From Ruaniaceae bacterium (GTDB lineage: Bacteria > Actinomycetota > Actinomycetes > Actinomycetales > Actinomycetaceae), in assembly GCA_030450655.1 (NCBI GenBank), contig JAKDIE010000103.1:1-5667 (forward strand): DNA of 5,667 bases, read 5' to 3'. The notes under the pieces are model-generated. The model saw only the letters and a program-made list of their open reading frames with translations, searched no databases and was not told the origin of the DNA. The position numbers were made by a program, and so were the translations under genes. Positions 1 through 5,667 of the stretch are shown here, piece by piece; the stretch's first letter is position 1; each line of letters starts with the position of its first letter.

Positions 1-1061
<1,061 letters not shown>

Positions 1062-1085
1062 CGCAGGGTCCAGATCGGGGCGGGC

Positions 1086-1637
1086 CTACGAGTCGCTGCG
1101 CTCGATCACGGGTAGCGCGAGATCCGCGGGCAGTGGCTCCACGTCCAGCCGGCGCCGGCGGCGCGAGACCCACATCGTGGCGGCGATGACGCCCGCGAGC
1201 GCCACCATCGCCGCGATGCCCCACGGGGAGCCGGCCGCGGCGGCCAGCGCCGCACCCCACACGGCAAACCCGATGGTGGAGTAGATCAGCGCCCAGGCCA
1301 TGCACCCTAAGAACATCGCGGAGGTGTACTTCCACCACGGAATCCGGAGCAGACCGGCTCCGGCGTTCACAACGGTCTGGAACCCCACGGTGAGGAACGA
1401 GAACGGGAGGACCACGAGACCCCACTTGTGGATGGAGCGAATTCCCGTGTCTGTGGCCGAGGAATCGAGCCACCCGAGCATCCGTTGGCCGAATGCTCCT
1501 TTCGGCTTAACGCGATCCACCGCAAGCTTGGCGCCCCACCGTCCGAGCCAGTACGTGCCTTGCGCGCGGCAGAACACGATGAACAGGAGGGTGAGGTAGA
1601 CCCCCACGAACGGTCCATTGTGGATGAAGTCCATCAT
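1086..1637 (-). CDS. DedA-like (VTT/SNARE-associated fold) integral membrane protein
   Basis: A 183-residue membrane protein. It starts at the ATG at 1637, chosen because a strong Shine-Dalgarno (GAAGGAG, 1652-1646) sits 8 bases upstream and because this ATG overlaps the zur stop as ATGA; a second ATG follows immediately. A first hydrophobic segment spans about residues 9-23. The VTT-like core follows: IHKWGLVVLPF (69-79), TVGFQTVVNAGAGLLRIPWWKY (in two parts, 83-104), then a helix around 105-127 (GCMAWALIY). The last helix is about 137-157, followed by five arginines (159-163) and an acidic, presumably cytosolic tail. The order and spacing match DedA proteins, some of which recycle undecaprenyl phosphate or support membrane energetics. 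The usual arginine of the [RK]F(I/L)PGxR core is replaced here by Gln87, so transport activity cannot be assumed. Co-translation with zur suggests a role tied to that regulator's conditions, but this is inference. The substrate is unknown. Confidence 0.8.
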   Translation of the reverse strand: MMDFIHNGPFVGVYLTLLFIVFCRAQGTYWLGRWGAKLAVDRVKPKGAFGQRMLGWLDSSATDTGIRSIHKWGLVVLPFSFLTVGFQTVVNAGAGLLRIPWWKYTSAMFLGCMAWALIYSTIGFAVWGAALAAAAGSPWGIAAMVALAGVIAATMWVSRRRRRLDVEPLPADLALPVIERSDS

Positions 1638-2023
1638 TTGGCGTGCTCCTTCGCGCACTCGGTGCACACACCCACGAGTTCGAGGCTGTGATCGTTCATT
1701 GTGAATCCGTGCCGGGCGGTGACGGTGCGAAGCCAGTCGTCCACCTCGTCGCCTGTGAGTTCTGCGGTGCGCCCGCACGCGCGGCACACGATGTGGTGGT
1801 GATGGTGAGGCTCGCAGGCGCGGTAGACGTTCTCGTCGCCCATTCGCAGCACGTCCACATCGCCGGACTCGGCGAGCTGCTGGAGGTTTCGGTACACGGT
1901 GGCCAGGCCCACGCGATCGCCCTTTGCGGCGAGCAGCTCGTGAATCTGCTGTGCAGAATTGAAGCCGTCGATCTCGTCCAGGATCGACCGGACCGCAGCC
2001 TTCTGCCGAGTCATGCGCTGCAC
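1634..2023 (-). CDS. zur: Zinc uptake regulator, Fur family (Zur/FurB)
   Basis: A 129-residue Fur-family repressor, normal length for the family. A winged-helix DNA-binding domain covers about residues 5-68 (TRQKAAV start, SAQQIHELL, recognition helix near GLATVYRNLQQL), followed by the dimerisation/metal domain. The metal ligands line up with those I recall for mycobacterial FurB: a regulatory zinc site from Asp57, Cys70, His75 and His77; a structural Cys4 site from Cys80, Cys83, Cys120 and Cys123; and a third site from His74, His76, Asp95 and His112. This pattern favours Zur over Fur or PerR. The GTG at 2023 is chosen as start because GGAAGGGG (2038-2031) lies 7 bases upstream; the ATG at 2014 is three codons further and 16 bases from that site. 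Zur with zinc bound represses zinc-uptake and alternative ribosomal-protein genes. It is the first gene of a two-gene unit with the DedA-like gene and is divergent from glyS, near which furB also lies in Mycobacterium. Confidence 0.92.
   Translation of the reverse strand: MQRMTRQKAAVRSILDEIDGFNSAQQIHELLAAKGDRVGLATVYRNLQQLAESGDVDVLRMGDENVYRACEPHHHHHIVCRACGRTAELTGDEVDDWLRTVTARHGFTMNDHSLELVGVCTECAKEHAK
1646..1652 (-). promoter_or_regulatory. Ribosome binding site of the dedA-like gene
   Basis: The minus strand reads GAAGGAG here, inside the last codons of zur, with 8 bases between it and the ATG at 1637. It supports that start over the in-frame codons further upstream and shows that the membrane protein is translated from the zur message. 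Confidence 0.75.
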
Positions 2024-2030
2024 CCACTCA

Positions 2031-2038
2031 CCCCTTCC
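2031..2038 (-). promoter_or_regulatory. Ribosome binding site of zur
   Basis: The minus strand reads GGAAGGGG, with 7 bases between it and the GTG at 2023. This spacing decides for the GTG start; the alternative ATG at 2014 would be 16 bases away. Confidence 0.65.
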
Positions 2039-2050
2039 AGGTTTTGCCAC

Positions 2051-2056
2051 AGTGTA
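2051..2056 (-). promoter_or_regulatory. Candidate -10 element for zur-dedA
   Basis: The minus strand reads TACACT, matching the actinobacterial TANNNT -10 pattern. Transcription would start near 2044, leaving a leader of about 20 bases that contains the ribosome binding site. No good -35 hexamer lies 16-18 bases upstream, which is common in actinobacterial promoters but lowers confidence. Confidence 0.45.
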
Positions 2057-2083
2057 GCCCCGTCTGTCAGATAGCGCCTTTCG

Positions 2084-2110
2084 TTGCTTGCGGTGCGAAA
2101 CGGGTAGCCT
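2084..2110 (+). promoter_or_regulatory. Candidate glyS promoter
   Basis: TTGCTT (2084-2089) and TAGCCT (2105-2110) resemble -35 and -10 elements, with a short 15-base spacer. TAGCCT fits TANNNT. The predicted start of transcription near 2117 would give a leader of about 60 bases. The candidate lies upstream of and divergent from the zur -10, so the two promoters sit back to back within about 60 bases. Confidence 0.4.
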
Positions 2111-2115
2111 GGATG

Positions 2116-2156
2116 GGCCGCGATACGCGCGGCCGCCGCGCCAGCCAGGTGCGGCC
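2116..2156 (+). promoter_or_regulatory. Self-complementary GC-rich leader of glyS
   Basis: GGCCGCG (2116-2122) and CGCGGCC (2128-2134) form a perfect 7-bp stem with loop ATACG. GCGGCC (2151-2156) is complementary both to GGCCGC inside the first arm and to GGCCGC at 2131-2136, so mutually exclusive pairings are possible. The segment falls at the predicted 5' end of the glyS transcript, 10 bases before the ribosome binding site. It is too short for a T-box. Function is unproven, and such repeats can arise by chance in GC-rich DNA. Confidence 0.35.
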
Positions 2157-2165
2157 TCACGAGAG

Positions 2166-2170
2166 AAGGA
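2166..2170 (+). promoter_or_regulatory. Ribosome binding site of glyS
   Basis: AAGGA, within the purine run starting at 2161, lies 9 bases before the TTG at 2180. No ATG or GTG in the same frame lies near this site, so it supports the unusual TTG start. Confidence 0.65.
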
Positions 2171-2179
2171 ACCACCGAA

Positions 2180-3559
2180 TTGTCGTCTGCACTGGACAAG
2201 GTCATCGCGCTCGCCAAGCGCCGCGGATTCGTCTACCCCTGCGGTGAGATCTACGGTGGTACCCGCTCCGCGTGGGACTACGGGCCCCTCGGCGTCGAGC
2301 TTAAAGAGAACATCAAGAAGGCATGGTGGAGGTCGATGGTCACGGGCCGGGACGACGTCGTCGGCCTTGATTCGTCCGTGATCCTGCCCACCCAGGTGTG
2401 GGAGGCCTCCGGCCACCTTAAGGCGTTCGTTGATCCGCTCGTCGAGTGCCTGTCATGCCACAAGCGATTCCGCGAGGACACGCTGCTGGAGGAGTTCGAG
2501 GAGCGCAAGGGCCGCCCCGCCAACGGCGGGCTCGCCGAAGTGGCGTGCGAGAACTGTGGCACGCGCGGCCAGTGGACCGAGCCGCGGATGTTCAATGGAC
2601 TGCTGAAGACCTACCTCGGCGTGACCGAGGACGAGTCCGGCCTGCACTACCTGCGCCCCGAGACGGCGCAGGGCATCTTCGTGAACTTCGCAAACGTGAT
2701 GACCTCGGCGCGCAAGAAGCCGCCGTTCGGAATCGGCCAGGTGGGCAAGTCGTTCCGCAACGAGATCACCCCCGGCAATTTCATCTTCCGCACCCGCGAG
2801 TTCGAGCAGATGGAGATGGAGTTCTTCGTGGAGCCCGGCACAGACGAGGAGTGGCACGAGTACTGGCTCGAGTACCGCACCAACTGGTATGTGGGCCTCG
2901 GCATTGACCGGGCGAACCTCCGGCACTTCGAGCACCCCACCGAGAAGCTCTCCCACTACTCCAAGCGCACCGTGGACATCGAGTACCGGTTCGGCTTCCA
3001 GGGCTCCGAATGGGGCGAGCTTGAGGGCGTCGCGAACCGCACGGACTTCGACCTGTCCACGCACGCCGAGCACTCGGGCAAGGACCTCAGCTACTTCGAT
3101 CAGACCAAGAACGAGCGCTGGGTGCCGTACGTGATCGAGCCCGCGGCCGGGCTGACTCGCTCGCTGATGGCGTTCTTGGTGGACGCGTACCGCGAGGACG
3201 AGGCGCCCAACACGAAGGGCGGCGTGGACGTGCGCACGGTCCTGAAGCTGGACCCGCGCCTGGCGCCGGTGAAGGCCGCCGTGCTGCCGCTCTCGCGCTC
3301 GGCCGAGCTCTCGCCGATGGCCCGGAACCTCGCGGCCGAGCTGCGCGGGTTCTGGAACGTGGACTTCGACGACGCCGGCGCGGTGGGCCGCCGCTACCGC
3401 CGCCAGGACGAGATCGGCACCCCGTACTGCGGCACCGTGGACTTCGATTCGCTCGAGGATCAGGCCGTGACGATCCGGGACCGGGACACGATGACCCAGG
3501 AGCGCGTGCCGCTCGAGGGCGTGCGCAGCTACCTGGCCGAGCGCCTCGCGGGCTGCTGA
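2180..3559 (+). CDS. glyS: Glycyl-tRNA synthetase, dimeric class II type
   Basis: A 459-residue GlyRS that charges tRNA-Gly with glycine in the cytosol; mycobacterial GlyS is about 463 residues. The TTG start is set by its ribosome binding site and by the fit of [11 protein letters not shown] to family N-termini. The class II catalytic core includes [17 protein letters not shown] (residues 22-38), motif 2 at [13 protein letters not shown] (203-215), and motif 3 at [11 protein letters not shown] (318-328). The C-terminal anticodon-binding domain begins near [17 protein letters not shown] and contains [14 protein letters not shown]. Within the insertion between the early catalytic segments sit two CxxC pairs, Cys90/Cys93 and Cys123/Cys126, spaced like a zinc ribbon. 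From memory, the mycobacterial homologue lacks these cysteines. The gene heads a glyS-yibEF-dusB unit and is divergent from zur. Its stop is directly followed by the yibEF start codon in the same frame. Confidence 0.97.
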   Translation: MSSALDKVIALAKRRGFVYPCGEIYGGTRSAWDYGPLGVELKENIKKAWWRSMVTGRDDVVGLDSSVILPTQVWEASGHLKAFVDPLVECLSCHKRFREDTLLEEFEERKGRPANGGLAEVACENCGTRGQWTEPRMFNGLLKTYLGVTEDESGLHYLRPETAQGIFVNFANVMTSARKKPPFGIGQVGKSFRNEITPGNFIFRTREFEQMEMEFFVEPGTDEEWHEYWLEYRTNWYVGLGIDRANLRHFEHPTEKLSHYSKRTVDIEYRFGFQGSEWGELEGVANRTDFDLSTHAEHSGKDLSYFDQTKNERWVPYVIEPAAGLTRSLMAFLVDAYREDEAPNTKGGVDVRTVLKLDPRLAPVKAAVLPLSRSAELSPMARNLAAELRGFWNVDFDDAGAVGRRYRRQDEIGTPYCGTVDFDSLEDQAVTIRDRDTMTQERVPLEGVRSYLAERLAGC

Positions 3560-4744
3560 TTGCACGGCCACGGCGAGACCATCGCGCTGCCCGCTGCCGA
3601 GCGGCGGCGGGTGCGGCTCATCCTCGCCCTGGTGACGGTTCCGCTCGCCATCGCAACCGTGATCGGGATGTTCCTGCTCTGGCCGCGCGGCGAGACGCCC
3701 GTGGGGCAGTTTGAGCGGCTCGGAAACGGCTACGAACTCCAGACCGCGATCGTGCGCGGAATCGAACCGATCGGCGGGGGCGAGAGCGTGGACGCGGCGC
3801 TCGGCGCGGACGTCACGGCGGAACTCGTCACGGGCGTTGGCCAGGGCGAGACCGTCCCGATCCTCGTGCCCGGCGAGATCCTCGCGAACGGCATGGACGT
3901 GGGCGATCGGATCCTCGTCCTGTTCAACCCGGACGCGATGGAGGGCGGCAGTCCCTACGTGTTCTGGGACTTCCACCGCGAACTGCCCATGGCCGCACTC
4001 ACGGTGCTCTACCTGCTGGTGGTGTTCGCCGTCGCACACTTCAAAGGCCTCGCCGCGGTGGGCGGGCTCGTGGCGTGCCTCGGCGTGATCTTCGCGTTCA
4101 TCCTGCCCGCAATCATGATGGGCACCTCCCCGCTTCTCGTGGTGCTGGTGGGCAGCGCCGCAATGCTGTTCCTGGCCGTGTACCTGGCACATGGAATCTC
4201 GATTCGTACGACGACGGCGGTGATCGGCACGTTCGCCGGAGTGGCCATCACTGTGGTGCTGGGGGCAGGGGCACTCGACTGGACGCACCTCACGGGCGCC
4301 CAGACCGAGGAATCGCTCATCGCGATCTCCGTGTTCCCAGGCCTCAACCTCCGCCACCTGCTGCTGTGCGGGCTCGTGATCTCGGCGCTCGGCGCCCTCA
4401 ACGACGTGACGATCACGCAGGCCTCGTCCGTGTGGGAGCTGCACGCCGCGAACCCCTCGCTCTCGCGGGCGCGCCTCTTCACCGGTGGCATGCGGATTGG
4501 GCGCGATCACATCGCCTCCACCATCTACACCCTTGCGTTCGCGTACGTGGGTGGCGCGCTCGGGCTGCTGCTCATCGCGCTCACGTACGACACCACGGTG
4601 CTCGATTTCCTACTCCTCACTGAGATCTCCGAGGAGATCGTGCGCACCCTCGTGGCGTCGATCGGCCTGATTCTGGCAATTCCGTTCACCACGGCGCTGG
4701 CGGCCTCCCTCGTACCGGCGAGCCGGGCGGAGGTGGCCGCATGA
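3560..4744 (+). CDS. YibE/F family membrane protein
   Basis: A 394-residue polytopic membrane protein of the YibE/F family, whose biochemical role is unknown. An N-terminal signal-anchor-like helix (about 20-41) is followed by a probably extracytoplasmic region of about 100 residues (42-140, with VPILVPGEILANG around 100-112). About seven more helices follow, near 144-161, 163-186, 191-211, 219-239, 266-285, 321-342 and 363-384. Conserved family segments are GISIRTTTAVIGTF (212-225), GALNDVTITQASSVWEL (278-294) and MRIGRDHIASTIYTLAFAY (311-329). The TTG at 3560 directly follows the glyS TGA, and no clear Shine-Dalgarno precedes it, so translation probably depends on terminating GlyRS ribosomes. 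A GTG at codon 18 (3611) is the main alternative start and would leave the first helix intact. The stop overlaps the dusB ATG. Sitting between two tRNA-related genes, it may simply be co-transcribed; no function is inferred. Confidence 0.88.
   Translation: MHGHGETIALPAAERRRVRLILALVTVPLAIATVIGMFLLWPRGETPVGQFERLGNGYELQTAIVRGIEPIGGGESVDAALGADVTAELVTGVGQGETVPILVPGEILANGMDVGDRILVLFNPDAMEGGSPYVFWDFHRELPMAALTVLYLLVVFAVAHFKGLAAVGGLVACLGVIFAFILPAIMMGTSPLLVVLVGSAAMLFLAVYLAHGISIRTTTAVIGTFAGVAITVVLGAGALDWTHLTGAQTEESLIAISVFPGLNLRHLLLCGLVISALGALNDVTITQASSVWELHAANPSLSRARLFTGGMRIGRDHIASTIYTLAFAYVGGALGLLLIALTYDTTVLDFLLLTEISEEIVRTLVASIGLILAIPFTTALAASLVPASRAEVAA
4729..4734 (+). promoter_or_regulatory. Ribosome binding site of dusB
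   Basis: GGAGGT lies 6 bases before the ATG at 4741, inside the last codons of yibEF. It fixes the dusB start and shows that translation of dusB need not rely only on coupling. Confidence 0.7.
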
Positions 4745-5667
4745 GGTTCGGAAACGTGCGGCTTGGCACTCCCGTGGTGCTGGCGCCCATGGCCGGGGTG
4801 ACGAATCCGCCGTTCCGCCGGCTCTGCCGCGAGTCCGGCGAGGCGGCGTTGCGCGCGGGGGACGTGGCGCCGGCCGGAGGCGGCGAGCTCGTTGCGCCGT
4901 CGGGCCTGTATGTCACGGAGATGATCACGTCCCGGGCGCTCGTGGAGCGCACCCCGGTCACGATGCGCATGATTCAGCCCGACGACGGCGATCCCGTGCG
5001 CTCGATCCAGCTGTACGGGGTGGACCCGGCCACGGTAGCGGCGGCCGTGCGGATTCTGGTGGGCGAGGAGCGAGCCGATCACATTGACCTGAACTTCGGG
5101 TGCCCGGCGCCGAAGGTGACCCGCAAGGGCGGGGGAGCGGCCCTGCCGTGGAAACGGGATCTGTTCGCGGCGATCGTGACCCGCGCGGTCGCGGCCGCGG
5201 GGGACGTGCCCGTCACGGTGAAGATGCGCATGGGGATCGATGACCAGCACATGACGTACCTGGACGCGGGGCGGCTGGCGAAGAACGCTGGAGCGGCCGC
5301 CGTGGCACTGCACGCGCGCACCGCGGCGCAGCACTACTCGGGTGATGCGCGGTGGGAGGCAATCTCGCGGCTGAAGAACGAGCTGGGGGAGATCCCCGTG
5401 CTCGGGAACGGGGATATCTGGTCCGCCGAGGACGCGCTCGCCATGATGGAGCGCACTGGGTGCGACGGCGTGGTGATCGGGCGCGGGTGCCAGGGGCGGC
5501 CGTGGCTGTTCACGGACGTGGTCTCCGCCTTCCACGGGCGAACCGAACGCGTGCGGCCCGGGCTGCGGGAGGTGGCTGCGGCGATGGTGCGGCATGCCGC
5601 GCTGATGGCCCAGCACTTCGAGGACGAGACGAAGGGCGTGCGCGAACTGCGCAAGCACGTGCCGTGG
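4741..5667 (+). CDS. dusB: tRNA-dihydrouridine synthase DusB, 3' end missing
   Basis: The first 309 codons of an FMN-dependent tRNA-dihydrouridine synthase, open to the right edge; actinobacterial DusB proteins are usually near 380-400 residues. It reduces uridines in the tRNA D-loop with NADPH. The TIM barrel begins at VVLAPMAGVTN (12-22), with substrate/FMN segments SIQLYGVDP (88-96) and DLNFGCPAPKVTRKGGGAAL (in two parts, 116-135) holding the catalytic Cys121. It continues with VTVKMRMG (158-165, FMN-binding Lys161), LHARTAAQHYSG (190-201), the phosphate-binding LGNGDI (221-226) and GRGCQGRPWLF (247-257). The C-terminal helical tRNA-binding domain starts near residue 275, and the window ends in its KHVPW motif. 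Compared with remembered DusB sequences, residues about 34-54 look like an insertion before GLYVTEM. The gene overlaps the yibEF stop by 4 bases (ATGA) and completes the visible glyS unit. Confidence 0.95.
   Translation, partial: MRFGNVRLGTPVVLAPMAGVTNPPFRRLCRESGEAALRAGDVAPAGGGELVAPSGLYVTEMITSRALVERTPVTMRMIQPDDGDPVRSIQLYGVDPATVAAAVRILVGEERADHIDLNFGCPAPKVTRKGGGAALPWKRDLFAAIVTRAVAAAGDVPVTVKMRMGIDDQHMTYLDAGRLAKNAGAAAVALHARTAAQHYSGDARWEAISRLKNELGEIPVLGNGDIWSAEDALAMMERTGCDGVVIGRGCQGRPWLFTDVVSAFHGRTERVRPGLREVAAAMVRHAALMAQHFEDETKGVRELRKHVPW

Noticed and set aside
1149..1158. The perfect palindrome CCGGCGCCGG inside the dedA-like gene
   Set aside because: It falls in the codons of the five-arginine stretch and has no stem extension or T-run, so codon composition explains it.
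1086..2027. Extending the DedA-like protein upstream to base 2027
   Set aside because: The extra 130 residues are the wrong-frame translation of zur (Arg/Pro-rich). The Shine-Dalgarno and ATGA overlap place the start at 1637.
2024..2179. A Zur operator in the divergent promoter region
   Set aside because: I looked for the AT-rich TGAAAATGATTTTCA-like palindrome known from actinobacterial Zur targets and found nothing close. A position-weight-matrix scan would settle it.
2111..2179. A T-box riboswitch controlling glyS
   Set aside because: The leader is only about 60 bases, with no T-box sequence, specifier-loop arrangement or terminator/antiterminator with a T-run.
1634..2416. Extending zur upstream to base 2416
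   Set aside because: The frame stays open by chance through the promoter region and into glyS antisense. The Fur domain begins at TRQKAAV, and a good ribosome binding site precedes the GTG at 2023.
2453..4510. A 685-codon open frame on the minus strand opposite glyS and yibEF
   Set aside because: It is His/Arg/Glu/Ala-rich, has no recognisable domain, and runs antisense across two clearly conserved genes. Long antisense frames are expected in GC-rich coding DNA.
4525..5658. A 377-codon open frame on the minus strand opposite dusB
   Set aside because: It mirrors the dusB codon pattern, has a low-complexity Arg/His/Pro composition and no family resemblance. dusB on the plus strand has every catalytic motif.

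Overview
The window is an ordinary, gene-dense stretch of a high-GC chromosome. Every protein that can be recognised has its closest remembered relatives in Actinomycetota: a GuaB1-type GMP reductase, an FurB/Zur repressor, a GlyRS very like the mycobacterial one, a YibE/F membrane protein and an actinobacterial-type DusB. GTG and TTG starts with purine-rich Shine-Dalgarno sequences fit that phylum. I see no rRNA, tRNA, mobile element, prophage or CRISPR array. I cannot name the genus.

Layout. Bases 1-1061 (+) hold the 3' three-quarters of guaB1, whose start lies outside the window. It converges on dedA across a 24-base gap. Bases 2023-1086 (-) hold a two-gene unit, zur then a DedA-like membrane protein gene, joined by an ATGA stop/start overlap. 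Bases 2024-2179 are a 156-base divergent promoter region with candidate -10 elements for both directions, a GC-rich self-complementary leader for glyS, and no recognisable gene. Bases 2180-5667 (+) hold a tight unit of glyS, yibEF and dusB. glyS and yibEF abut with zero bases between stop and start. yibEF and dusB overlap by 4 bases. dusB runs off the right edge with all its catalytic residues inside the window.

How the genes relate. glyS and dusB both serve tRNA (charging with glycine, and dihydrouridine in the D-loop), with an uncharacterised membrane protein between them. The divergent unit encodes a zinc sensor plus a membrane protein of the VTT/DedA fold. The GlyRS here carries four cysteines that look like a zinc site, which gives a possible physiological link to the zinc sensor across the shared promoter, although no Zur operator could be recognised there. 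guaB1 belongs to purine salvage (GMP to IMP) and looks unrelated to its neighbours.

No new multi-gene system was found. The points most worth a second look are the zero-gap, same-frame glyS/yibEF junction, the Cys4 GlyRS facing zur, the translationally coupled DedA-like protein that lacks the usual family arginine, the alternative hairpins in the glyS leader, and an insertion in the N-terminal part of DusB.
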